From positions 682,001-746,000 of the forward strand of contig JAEXIT010000017.1 of NCBI GenBank assembly GCA_023446155.1: DNA of 64,000 nt. The letters are read 5' to 3'. This DNA comes from Bacteroidota bacterium (lineage in GTDB: Bacteria > Bacteroidota > Bacteroidia > Flavobacteriales > Flavobacteriaceae). The notes under the pieces are model-generated. The model was not told where the DNA came from. It saw only the letters and a program-made list of their open reading frames with translations, and made no database searches. Shown one piece after another: positions 15,830 to 23,863 of the stretch (position 1 is its first letter; each line of letters opens with the position of its first letter). Position numbers and translations under genes: made by a program.

Positions 15830-17266
15830 ATGAAAAGAGCACCATTACTTTCGTTATTACTGGTACTGATCTTATCGGGTTGCGGCGCATACTTTAACCA
15901 ACCGGTTGGCGTCGAAAAAGCCGCCATAGGTGAGCCAACCCCGTCCACCAGTGCCTTAAAATCGCTACCGCCTCCTAAGGAACCGGTAGTGATCGGGGTC
16001 TACAAATTTAGAGACCAAACCGGACAATATAAACCCACCGAAACGGGAAGTACTTTTAGTACGGCCGTTACACAGGGCGCGACTTCTATCCTGATCAAAG
16101 CATTGGAAGATTCCAAATGGTTTACGCCCATTGAAAGGGAAAACCTGGCGAACCTAATGAACGAACGCAACATTATCCGTTCCACCCGACAGGAATACAA
16201 CAAAGATCAGACTGCGCCCGAAATGCAATTGGCACCCTTGCTTTATGCCGGTGTATTGCTGGAAGGGGGCGTGATTTCATACGATTCTAATATCATTACC
16301 GGTGGTTATGGTGCGCGTTATTTTGGAGCAGGCGGATCGACCCGTTACAAACAGGATCGGATTACCATTTACCTACGCCTGGTGTCAACCTCAAACGGAA
16401 AAATACTCAAAACGATTTATGTTTCGAAAACCATCTTGTCGCAATCGGTAGATGCAAGTCTGTTTCGCTATGTCGATTTTAAACGATTGTTGGAGGTGGA
16501 AACCGGATTTACAAAAAACGAACCGATCCAAATGGCCATTACCGAAGCCATCGAAAAAGGAGTGGAGGGACTTATTATCGAGGGAATCCGCGATAATATC
16601 TGGGAATCCAAAGCACCGATCGCGAAGTTAACCGAATTGATCAATAATTATGATGCTGAAAAACAGGATGCCGATGTTTCCGCATTATACGGTCGGCATT
16701 TCACCGAACGCCGGGCGCGTTACGGTGTAGAAATCGGAGGCGGAACAACATTGATCAACGGAGATTATCCGAATGCCGAATTAAAACCAATGATTCGCGG
16801 TGGATTAAAATATTTTTTCTGGCCCAATTTTAACATGACGGCCTCGTTAAGTCCGTCGTGGTTTGGCAATAAAAATTACCTCGAGGTAGGCTATCTCACC
16901 GGCGATCTGAATTTCGAATTACTGGTTTTGCCCTACGACCGATGTACACCCTATATCTATGGCGGCGGCGGAATGGGAATTAACAGCGCCTACGAAAACC
17001 TGCATACAAAAATACAGTTTGGTTTAGGCGTGGAATATCTGCTGACGGATAATTTCGGGATAAAACTCTACGGTGAAAACAATATTACCTTTTCGGATAA
17101 AGTCGATTATCTGGTGATGGGTAAAAGAGACGATTATTATTGGCGTTTTGGAGCCGGGATTACCTATTATTTTCCAAAACAAAAGTATCCCAATAAAGCA
17201 ATGAAAAAACATGTAGAAGAAAGTAAACGCGCTACAGGTTATACCAACGGCTTTCCGGAAAACTAA
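15830..17266 (+). CDS. csgG: CsgG curli secretion pore with extra C-terminal barrel-like domain
   Basis: A 478-residue outer-membrane lipoprotein (lipobox LILSGC, Cys18). Residues about 50-280 are CsgG: DQTGQYKP, STAVTQGATSILIKALEDS, PIERENLANLMNERNIIR, GGYGARYFGAGG, SKTILSQSVDASLFRYVDFKRLLE. CsgG is the nonameric pore for curlin export. The constriction loop differs from E. coli: where that has Y51, N55, F56, this has GQYKPTETGSTFSTAV, keeping the Phe but putting Thr at the other two positions and adding one residue. Residues about 290-460 form an added region with alternating beta strands (YGVEIGGGTT, NLNFELL-like, GAGITYYF) that looks like a small membrane barrel or beta domain. Confidence 0.93.
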   Translation: MKRAPLLSLLLVLILSGCGAYFNQPVGVEKAAIGEPTPSTSALKSLPPPKEPVVIGVYKFRDQTGQYKPTETGSTFSTAVTQGATSILIKALEDSKWFTPIERENLANLMNERNIIRSTRQEYNKDQTAPEMQLAPLLYAGVLLEGGVISYDSNIITGGYGARYFGAGGSTRYKQDRITIYLRLVSTSNGKILKTIYVSKTILSQSVDASLFRYVDFKRLLEVETGFTKNEPIQMAITEAIEKGVEGLIIEGIRDNIWESKAPIAKLTELINNYDAEKQDADVSALYGRHFTERRARYGVEIGGGTTLINGDYPNAELKPMIRGGLKYFFWPNFNMTASLSPSWFGNKNYLEVGYLTGDLNFELLVLPYDRCTPYIYGGGGMGINSAYENLHTKIQFGLGVEYLLTDNFGIKLYGENNITFSDKVDYLVMGKRDDYYWRFGAGITYYFPKQKYPNKAMKKHVEESKRATGYTNGFPEN

Positions 17267-17277
17267 AAGAAAGGGAT

Positions 17278-18765
17278 ATGAAAATACTAATTAGAATAGG
17301 ATTGTTGCTAACGCTTTTTGGTATCGCATGGTCTTGCAGTCAGGAAGAGTTTGTCGAAAAAGGACAAGGGATCGTTAAGGGAAGAGTGGTCGAATCGGAA
17401 ACCTTTACCCCCATTCCCAACGCCCGGGTATCGTCAAGTCCGAGTACCAGTACGGTTTTTACCGATTCGTCGGGATATTATACCGTAACACAGGTGAACG
17501 AAGGGGATTATTCGTTCGAAGCCCGAAAAGACGGCTATATCGCCAAATTCGAGGCGGTGCACGTGAACACCGGCGGAACGACCGAAATGGTTTTTGAATT
17601 GGTAAAACAACAACAGGCCAATTTGCCGCCAACGGTTCCGGTTTTGACCACGCCAACCGATAATGCGTTGGATCAGTCGCTGGAAGTTACCTTGAAATGG
17701 ACCTGTACCGATCCGGAAGAGGATGCCCTTACCTATAAGGTTACACTACGGAATGATACGAGTAATAATGTGGTTACCTATGATAATATTACGACGACCA
17801 GCTTTACACTGACGAACCTGAATTATAGCACCAAATATTATTGGCAGGTTACGGCGAACGATGGTATTAATGCGGATGTCAATAGTCTGACGAGTTCATT
17901 CCGAACGCTGATGTTTCCGAATGCCCGTTACCTTTTTGTACGGAAAGCAGGTGATAACAATGTGATTTTTACGGCCGATGATGCCGGAAATGAATTGCAG
18001 ATCACCTCGGATGCAACCAATAGCTTCCGACCACGCAAAAATACGCAAGCCAACAAAATAGCGTTTATCAGAACCACCGGCGGACAAGGGCATATTTATA
18101 CCATGCGCCCCGACGGTTCCAGTGAGTTTAAAGTGACGAGCAATGTTCCGGTAGCCGGGTTTAATCTGGATTATTACAATTACTGTTGGCGCGCCAATGG
18201 TAGCCAGCTGATTTATTCCAATTTCGATAAATTGTACCGTATCAATGCCGATGGTAGTGGCTTAATCCAAGTGTATCAAACGCCAACCGGGAAGTTTATA
18301 TCGGAATGCGATTGGAGTTACGATGGCAGCCGTATTGCGCTAAAAGTGAACGATCTTAGCGGTTATAATGTTGAAATTTATGTGATTGATATGTCCGGAA
18401 ATGTCGTAGCAAATGTATTATCCGGTGTTAATGGTGCCGCCGGAGGTTTGCATTTGTCGGTTAATAATACCAAACTGGTATTTACCCGAGACGTTTCCGG
18501 TTACCAAAGCAGCGATTACCGCCAATTGGACAACCGAATATTTATGTATGATTTTACAACCAATACAATTACTGAAGTCGCCGTACAACGTCCGGCCGGA
18601 TACAACGATCTGGATGTCCGCTTTTCGCCAAACGAGGCCGAGCTGATTTTTGTGAGTACATCCAACGATGGCGTATCGCCGCGAACAATAACAAAATACA
18701 CGATGGGAACATCGAATTCCCGGACAGCACTGTTTAGCAACGGTGTGATGCCCGACTGGAAATAA
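17278..18765 (+). CDS. Curli-operon lipoprotein: peptidase-regulatory-like, Fn3-like and propeller domains
   Basis: A 495-residue lipoprotein (lipobox AWSC, then SQEEF, which resembles Bacteroidetes surface-export signals). Residues about 30-110 are a carboxypeptidase regulatory-like fold (GIVKGRVVESETFTPIPNARV). Residues about 115-210 are fibronectin-III-like (LPPTVPVLTTPTDNA to YYWQVTANDG). Residues about 215-495 contain TolB/PD40-type propeller blades (SFRPRKNTQANKIAFIR, HIYTMRPDGSSE, CDWSYDGSRIALK, DVRFSPNEAELIFVS). It starts 11 bases after csgG, so it belongs to the operon. It is not part of the canonical curli set; a surface anchor or fibre-associated protein is an inference. Confidence 0.85.
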   Translation: MKILIRIGLLLTLFGIAWSCSQEEFVEKGQGIVKGRVVESETFTPIPNARVSSSPSTSTVFTDSSGYYTVTQVNEGDYSFEARKDGYIAKFEAVHVNTGGTTEMVFELVKQQQANLPPTVPVLTTPTDNALDQSLEVTLKWTCTDPEEDALTYKVTLRNDTSNNVVTYDNITTTSFTLTNLNYSTKYYWQVTANDGINADVNSLTSSFRTLMFPNARYLFVRKAGDNNVIFTADDAGNELQITSDATNSFRPRKNTQANKIAFIRTTGGQGHIYTMRPDGSSEFKVTSNVPVAGFNLDYYNYCWRANGSQLIYSNFDKLYRINADGSGLIQVYQTPTGKFISECDWSYDGSRIALKVNDLSGYNVEIYVIDMSGNVVANVLSGVNGAAGGLHLSVNNTKLVFTRDVSGYQSSDYRQLDNRIFMYDFTTNTITEVAVQRPAGYNDLDVRFSPNEAELIFVSTSNDGVSPRTITKYTMGTSNSRTALFSNGVMPDWK

Positions 18766-18788
18766 ACGTCCACCTCTTTCTTTTTGGT

Positions 18789-18824
18789 AAAGGTGTGTCT
18801 CTTGAACATTCGGGGCGCACCTTT
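18789..18824 (+). terminator. Probable terminator of the curli operon
   Basis: Nine-bp arms AAAGGTGTG/CGCACCTTT (one G-T pair) with an 18-base loop, followed by ATTATTTT, 24 bases past the last curli-operon gene. Confidence 0.6.
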
Positions 18825-18904
18825 ATTATTTTCGCGAATAAAACGCCGGAATACTTTTAAAATTCAACGGAATATCGTTATTTTCGTTACTGTAAACTAC
18901 TGAA

Positions 18905-19732
18905 ATGAAATCGTTTTTAGCCCTTTTTCTACTCCTTACGGCCGCGTTTAGCGCGTCGGCACAGGAATCGTTTGTCGTCTATTTCGAAAGCAACAAACAC
19001 GAACTCAATAAAAAAGAAATGCTCCGACTGGAAGGCTGGATGCAGCAAAACGCCACCTCAAAAATCGTTGCGATTAATGGATTTACAGACGAAGACGGTA
19101 CTACGGGCTATAACGATACGCTGGCTCAGAAACGGGTGTCTTATATTTACAATCTGGTCAAAGTAAAAGTAAAAACCAGAGATGATTTTAAAACCCGCAG
19201 TTTCGGGGAAAGTCATAAACAATCCAAAATCAAAGCCGAAAACCGGAAAGTAACCCTCCATTATATCGAAGCAAAAGACCTGTCGCGGGAAAATGAAATA
19301 TTAGGAATTAAACCGGTTACCGAAGTCAAACGAGTAGAATTACCGCTTGACGCGTCCTTGACCAGGCGCGTGGAAAACGCCCGGGTTGGTGACAAACTAA
19401 AACTCGAGAATCTTAATTTTTACGAAAATACCTTTGCCATTTTGCCTGATTCCCGTCCGAAAATGTTTGAACTTTTGGACATTATGAAAAACAACCCGAA
19501 ACTAAAAATCCAGATTCAGGGGCACATTTGTTGTATGCCAAACGATCGGGCCGATTTGTCGACCAAACGCGCCAAAGCGATTCGCTTGTTTTTAGAAGCC
19601 CATGGAATCGATAAAACCCGGGCGACTTTTAAAGGATTCGGAAGTACGCAACCCATCTATCCGTTACCGGAAAAAAGCGAAGAAGAACGCGCGGCCAACA
19701 GAAGAGTCGAAATTGAAATCGTCGAAAATTAA
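18905..19732 (+). CDS. Exported protein with two OmpA-like domains
   Basis: A 275-residue protein with a signal peptide (to SASAQ) and two peptidoglycan-binding OmpA/MotB-type modules. The first is about 23-115 (VVYFESNKHELNKKEMLRL, NGFTDEDGTTGYNDTLAQKR). The second is about 165-275 (LNFYENTFAILPDSRPKM, IQGHICCMPNDRADLSTKRA, FGSTQPIYP). Tandem OmpA modules with no barrel or lipobox suggest a soluble periplasmic cell-wall-binding protein. A terminator separates it from the curli operon, so a link is uncertain. The CysCys in the second module is unusual. Confidence 0.82.
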   Translation: MKSFLALFLLLTAAFSASAQESFVVYFESNKHELNKKEMLRLEGWMQQNATSKIVAINGFTDEDGTTGYNDTLAQKRVSYIYNLVKVKVKTRDDFKTRSFGESHKQSKIKAENRKVTLHYIEAKDLSRENEILGIKPVTEVKRVELPLDASLTRRVENARVGDKLKLENLNFYENTFAILPDSRPKMFELLDIMKNNPKLKIQIQGHICCMPNDRADLSTKRAKAIRLFLEAHGIDKTRATFKGFGSTQPIYPLPEKSEEERAANRRVEIEIVEN

Positions 19733-19780
19733 ACCAAATATTTTCAAATCCGCATTCTTTTCAGATTCCACATTTTAGAG

Positions 19781-19788
19781 TATCTTTG
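19781..19788 (+). promoter_or_regulatory. -7 element for purM
   Basis: Exact TATCTTTG, 25 bases before the purM ATG. Confidence 0.6.
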
Positions 19789-19813
19789 CGGGACAACAAC
19801 ACACACAAAATAC

Positions 19814-20992
19814 ATGAGTTCTGATACGAGTAAACGTTACAGTTTAAGAGGCGTTTCTGCCGCCAAAGAAGATGTGCACAACGCCATTAAAAACATAGAC
19901 AAAGGGCTTTTTCCAAAAGCATTCTGCAAAATAGTACCCGATTACCTAACGAATGACGCCGATTATTGCTTGATCATGCATGCCGACGGAGCGGGGACAA
20001 AATCATCATTAGCCTATTTATACTGGAAAGAAACCGGCGATATGTCGGTTTGGAAAGGCATTGCGCAAGATGCTTTGATTATGAATATCGACGACTTACT
20101 ATGTGTGGGTGCGGTCGATAACATTATGCTGTCGTCTACCATCGGACGAAACAAAAACCTGATTCCGGGTGAGGTAATTTCGGCCATCATTAACGGAACT
20201 GAAGAACTGATCACCGAATTAAAATCGTTTGGCGTAACCATTCATTCTACAGGAGGCGAAACTGCCGATGTAGGTGATTTGGTACGTACACTAATTGTCG
20301 ACTCAACTGTAACGGTCCGAATGAAACGTGCGGATGTGATCGATAATGCCAATATCAAAGCCGGAGACGTAATTGTTGGTTTGGCCTCTTTCGGACAGGC
20401 GACTTACGAAACGGAATACAATGGTGGAATGGGAAGTAACGGATTAACATCGGCACGTCATGATGTATTCCATAACTACCTGGCGCAAAAATATCCGGAA
20501 AGTTTTGATGCTTCCGTACCCGAAGATTTGGTGTATTCCGGAAATGTAAAACTAACGGATGCGGTCGAAAACGCACCGATCGATGCCGGAAAACTGGTAT
20601 TGTCGCCTACGCGGACGTATGCACCGGTGATCAAAAAAATACTGGAAAAATACAACGCTACTCAAATCCATGGAATGGTACATTGTAGTGGCGGGGCGCA
20701 AACTAAAATCCTACATTTTGTAGAAAACCTACATATCATAAAAGACAATTTGTTTCCGGTGCCTCCCTTATTTCAATTGATTCAGGAGCAATCCAAAACC
20801 GATTGGAAAGAAATGTATCAGGTGTTTAATTGTGGTCATCGTATGGAATTGTACGTGCCGGCCGAAATTGCAGCAGACATTATTGCGATTTCAAAATCGT
20901 TTAATATCGAGGCACAAATCGTAGGACGCGTAGAGGCAGCCGAAACAAAAAAGCTCACGATAAACAGCGAATACGGACAATTCGAATATTAA
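19814..20992 (+). CDS. purM: Phosphoribosylformylglycinamidine cyclo-ligase (AIR synthetase)
   Basis: A 392-residue enzyme of de novo purine synthesis: FGAM + ATP gives AIR. It shows the PurM/PurL fold motifs: YCLIMHADGAGTKSSLAY, DDLLCVGAVDNIMLS, IHSTGGETADVGD, VIVGLASFGQA, MVHCSGGAQTKIL and VFNCGHRMELYV. It is longer than the E. coli enzyme (about 345), as is usual in Bacteroidetes. Monocistronic, with a promoter and a strong terminator. Confidence 0.96.
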   Translation: MSSDTSKRYSLRGVSAAKEDVHNAIKNIDKGLFPKAFCKIVPDYLTNDADYCLIMHADGAGTKSSLAYLYWKETGDMSVWKGIAQDALIMNIDDLLCVGAVDNIMLSSTIGRNKNLIPGEVISAIINGTEELITELKSFGVTIHSTGGETADVGDLVRTLIVDSTVTVRMKRADVIDNANIKAGDVIVGLASFGQATYETEYNGGMGSNGLTSARHDVFHNYLAQKYPESFDASVPEDLVYSGNVKLTDAVENAPIDAGKLVLSPTRTYAPVIKKILEKYNATQIHGMVHCSGGAQTKILHFVENLHIIKDNLFPVPPLFQLIQEQSKTDWKEMYQVFNCGHRMELYVPAEIAADIIAISKSFNIEAQIVGRVEAAETKKLTINSEYGQFEY

Positions 20993-21001
20993 TAAAATAC
21001 C

Positions 21002-21030
21002 AAAAAATCCCTCAAATGAGGGATTTTTTT
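21002..21030 (+). terminator. Terminator after purM
   Basis: AAAAAATCCCTCA/TGAGGGATTTTTTT, a 13-bp stem with a two-base loop and a T-run. Confidence 0.92.
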
Positions 21031-21054
21031 TATAAGGAATACCACTAAAAGAAA

Positions 21055-21062
21055 TATCTTTG
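21055..21062 (+). promoter_or_regulatory. -7 element for the 21080 gene
   Basis: Exact TATCTTTG. It is only 17 bases before the chosen ATG, and the alternative TTG start at 21074 would leave almost no leader. Confidence 0.55.
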
Positions 21063-21079
21063 AAGGAAACAAATTGACT

Positions 21080-21520
21080 ATGAAAATCAACTTAAAAACA
21101 GGAATAGCCGAACTGGTTTTCGGAATGAAACAGCAGGATGTGGAAGGGGTTTATGGCAAACCGGACCGTCAGTATAAAGATGATGATAACAACATCATTT
21201 ACCTGTATAACGACAAGTATTTACGCCTTACGTTTTATGAAGATGAAGATATGAAATTGGGCTATATTATTGGTTCGCATCCCGAATTGGAATTATTTGA
21301 CGTCAAACTGATCGGTAAGGATATTAAAACGGTACAGGAAGCGATTTTAGCAAAAGGAATCAAAGACTGGGAAACCGAAACATTCGATACGGTGGATAAC
21401 GTATTCAACGAAAGCAACTGGCTGATTTTACAATCGGAATTTGGAAAAATCATCCGTGTTGAGGTTGGTGCGATTATCAACGATAAGGACGAATTCGACT
21501 GGAAATTCAAATCAAAATAG
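21080..21520 (+). CDS. Unrecognised small acidic protein
   Basis: A 146-residue soluble protein with no signal peptide. It has an alternating beta/turn pattern (GIAELVFGMKQQDVEGVYGKP, YLYNDKYLRLTFYEDED, LGYIIGSHPELELF) reminiscent of small alpha/beta domains in immunity or regulatory proteins, but I cannot name a family. The ATG at 21080 is preferred over TTG 21074 because of the promoter position. It ends three bases before the Crp-family regulator and is cotranscribed with it. Confidence 0.72.
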   Translation: MKINLKTGIAELVFGMKQQDVEGVYGKPDRQYKDDDNNIIYLYNDKYLRLTFYEDEDMKLGYIIGSHPELELFDVKLIGKDIKTVQEAILAKGIKDWETETFDTVDNVFNESNWLILQSEFGKIIRVEVGAIINDKDEFDWKFKSK

Positions 21521-21523
21521 GCG

Positions 21524-22087
21524 ATGACAGCCACAGAGATTGTACAATCCATCCAGCCATTGCCGGAAAAATCCCTGCAAAAAATCCTTGATAAACTGTC
21601 GGAAGTGGCCTATCCCAAAGGCCATCATCTGATTGAAAGCAATAAAATCGAAAACGATATTTATTTTATCAAAAAAGGAATGGCAAGGGCATTTTGTTAT
21701 ACCAGCGATACCGAAGTCACCTTTTGGTTTGGTCGGGAAGGAGGGGTTGTGCTATCCTTTAACAGCTATATCTTTGGAAAAACAGGATATGAGACAATAG
21801 AGCTACTCGAAAATGCTGAATTGTACCATATTAAGGCATCCGAATTAAAAGCCTTGTACGAAGAAGACATCCACATCGCCAATTGGGGGCGAAAACTCAG
21901 CGAATACGAACTGGTCAAAACGGAAGAGCGACTGATCTCCCGTCAGTTTAAATCGGCTTTGGAACGCTATGAAGAATTGATAAAAGGCGACCCGGAGTTA
22001 TTAAATCGGGTATCGTTGGGACATATTGCGTCCTATTTGGGCGTTACTCAGGTCACTTTAAGTCGGATTCGAGCCGAAATTCGCTAG
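21524..22087 (+). CDS. Crp/Fnr-family transcriptional regulator
   Basis: A 187-residue regulator with a cyclic-nucleotide-binding-type jelly roll (about 25-115; YPKGHHLIESNKIENDIYFIKKG) and a C-terminal helix-turn-helix (VSLGHIASYLGVTQVTLSRIRAEI). No Fe-S cysteine cluster is seen, so it is not an Fnr-type oxygen sensor. The effector is unknown. It follows the 21080 gene by three bases and precedes an SMR exporter by 62 bases, a pairing that suggests control of the exporter. Confidence 0.9.
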   Translation: MTATEIVQSIQPLPEKSLQKILDKLSEVAYPKGHHLIESNKIENDIYFIKKGMARAFCYTSDTEVTFWFGREGGVVLSFNSYIFGKTGYETIELLENAELYHIKASELKALYEEDIHIANWGRKLSEYELVKTEERLISRQFKSALERYEELIKGDPELLNRVSLGHIASYLGVTQVTLSRIRAEIR

Positions 22088-22149
22088 CTTTTTTATCATT
22101 TGTTAAAAAATAACCGATTAAAAAAACGGAATTTTGCAGTCTAAAATAA

Positions 22150-22482
22150 ATGCAAATGAACTGGATTTTAATTGTTATCGCCGGACTGTTTGAAGTAGGA
22201 TTCGCTTCTTGTCTTGGAAAAGCCAAAGATACCACCGGAAATGAATCCGTTATGTGGTATTCCGGATTTTTTATCTGTCTAACCATTAGTATGTTGTTAT
22301 TGATCAAAGCAACACAAACCTTACCAATTGGTACAGCTTATGCGGTGTGGACCGGAATAGGTGCAGTAGGTACCGTATTGGTCGGCATTATTTTCTTTAA
22401 AGAACCGGCCGATTTCTGGCGATTGTTTTTTATTGTGACCCTGATTGCCTCAATCATAGGATTAAAATACGTATCCCACTAA
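22150..22482 (+). CDS. SMR-family exporter, SugE/Gdx type
   Basis: A 110-residue four-helix membrane protein of the small multidrug resistance family, working as an antiparallel dimer. The membrane glutamate is in AGLFEVGFA, and the segment LPIGTAYAVWTGIGAVGTVLVG with the end ASIIGLKYVS is nearer the SugE/Gdx (guanidinium exporter) branch than EmrE. Either Met1 or Met3 could be the start. No guanidine riboswitch was recognised upstream. Confidence 0.88.
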   Translation: MQMNWILIVIAGLFEVGFASCLGKAKDTTGNESVMWYSGFFICLTISMLLLIKATQTLPIGTAYAVWTGIGAVGTVLVGIIFFKEPADFWRLFFIVTLIASIIGLKYVSH

Positions 22483-22542
22483 GAGCAAAAACTTTAAGAA
22501 ATATTTAAAACGGTCTTCAGTTTAATTTTACGTTGTTGGAAG

Positions 22543-22550
22543 TAACTTTG
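22543..22550 (+). promoter_or_regulatory. -7 element for the methyltransferase-ruvX pair
   Basis: Exact TAACTTTG, 38 bases before the ATG. Confidence 0.6.
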
Positions 22551-22575
22551 TATAGTACTATAGTTTTATAGTACT
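22551..22575. promoter_or_regulatory. Candidate operator at the methyltransferase transcription start
   Basis: AGTACTATA-GTTT-TATAGTACT, a perfect 9-bp inverted repeat, directly follows the -7 element. The left part TATAGTACTATA is itself a 12-bp palindrome. A protein bound here would block transcription initiation. Confidence 0.55.
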
Positions 22576-22588
22576 TAAAAAAGAAGCG

Positions 22589-23332
22589 ATGAAAGACAAT
22601 TTTTCAAACATAGCAGCAGCCTATGCTGTTTTCAGACCGGGATATCCACAGGAAATTATAGACTATATTGTATCGTTGGCGCCACATACGGAACAGGCGT
22701 TGGACATGGCTACAGGAAACGGTCAGTTAGCCCGGAAATTAGCCGTATATTTTGATCAGGTGTATGCGACCGATATCAGTGCGCAGCAAATTGAAAATGC
22801 CGAAAAGGTAGCGAACATTACCTATAGTGTACAGCCATCGGAAAAAACCGATTTTGCCGACAAACAATTTGATCTGATTGCAGTAGCGCAGGCGATACAT
22901 TGGTTTGATTTTAACACGTTTAACAAAGAGATTTACCGGATCCTGAAAAACGATGGGATTTTTGTGGTGTTGGGTTACGGATTGCTTAAAACAAACCCGA
23001 AAACCGACACCATTATTAAAAAACTATACAAGGAGATTTTAGGGGATTATTGGGATAAGGAGCGACGTTATATCGATGAGAATTATAAAACCATTCCGTT
23101 TCCGTTTGAAGAGATTAAAACCAAAGCCTTCGAGAATCACTACGAATGGGATTACGAACAATTATTGGGGTATTTGGGAACCTGGTCGGCGGTACAACAT
23201 TATAAAAAACAAAATCAGACCGATCCGTTGGAGCGTATCCGAAAAGAACTAAAAACATCCTGGAAAGAAAGCGATAAAAAAGTAACATTTCCACTACTTT
23301 TGCGGGTAGGAAAATTACAGAAAACACTTTAA
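22589..23332 (+). CDS. SAM-dependent methyltransferase (class I)
   Basis: A 247-residue methyltransferase with motif I ALDMATGNGQLARKLA, an acidic end of strand 2 (VYATDIS), FDLIAVAQAIHWFD at the motif IV position and YRILKNDGIFVVLG. It belongs to the broad Methyltransf_11-like group (with yeast TMT1-like and bacterial homologues); the substrate cannot be told. It is cotranscribed with ruvX, 9 bases downstream. Confidence 0.88.
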   Translation: MKDNFSNIAAAYAVFRPGYPQEIIDYIVSLAPHTEQALDMATGNGQLARKLAVYFDQVYATDISAQQIENAEKVANITYSVQPSEKTDFADKQFDLIAVAQAIHWFDFNTFNKEIYRILKNDGIFVVLGYGLLKTNPKTDTIIKKLYKEILGDYWDKERRYIDENYKTIPFPFEEIKTKAFENHYEWDYEQLLGYLGTWSAVQHYKKQNQTDPLERIRKELKTSWKESDKKVTFPLLLRVGKLQKTL

Positions 23333-23341
23333 CGAAAACGT

Positions 23342-23758
23342 ATGCCGAGAATAATAGCCATAGATTACGGACAAAAGCGAACCGGAATAGCGGTAACCGA
23401 CGAATTGCAGATCATCGCATCAGGACTAACAACGGTACCTTCTGAAGAGGTAATAGCATTTTTAAAAACGTATTTTGAAAAAGAAGATGTGCTAAAAGTA
23501 CTGATCGGAGAACCTTTGCAAATGAACGGTCAGCCGTCGGAAAGTACGCCAATAATCGAAGCTTTTGTAACCCGATTTAAAGCGGCTTTTCCCGACATGA
23601 AAGTGGAGCGTGTAGACGAACGTTTTACCTCAAAAATGGCTTTTCAGACCATGATCGATAGTGGGTTGAAAAAGAAACAACGACAAAATAAAGCCCTTAT
23701 TGATGAGATTTCTGCAACAATTATGCTTCGGGATTATCTAACTCGAAAAATGATTTAG
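23342..23758 (+). CDS. ruvX: RuvX/YqgF family nuclease
   Basis: A 138-residue RNase-H-fold protein, implicated in 16S pre-rRNA 5' processing and earlier named a putative Holliday junction resolvase. It has IAIDYGQKRTGIAVTD with the first catalytic Asp, LIGEPLQMNGQPSE, VERVDERFTS and a final acidic ALIDEISATIML. Second gene after the methyltransferase. Confidence 0.94.
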   Translation: MPRIIAIDYGQKRTGIAVTDELQIIASGLTTVPSEEVIAFLKTYFEKEDVLKVLIGEPLQMNGQPSESTPIIEAFVTRFKAAFPDMKVERVDERFTSKMAFQTMIDSGLKKKQRQNKALIDEISATIMLRDYLTRKMI

Positions 23759-23838
23759 AAAAAAATTATAATTTACTAAAAGTGCATTTTGGATTGTAAA
23801 GGTTGGAAAAAAGTGATAGTTTTTCAAACTTTCTAAAG

Positions 23839-23846
23839 TAACTTTG
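23839..23846 (+). promoter_or_regulatory. -7 element for mqo
   Basis: Exact TAACTTTG, 17 bases before the ATG. Confidence 0.6.
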
Positions 23847-23863
23847 CACTTTAAAATACTGCG

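Noticed and set aside
22081..22149. Guanidine riboswitch before the SMR exporter
   Set aside because: The 62-base gap is too short and shows no conserved riboswitch structure.
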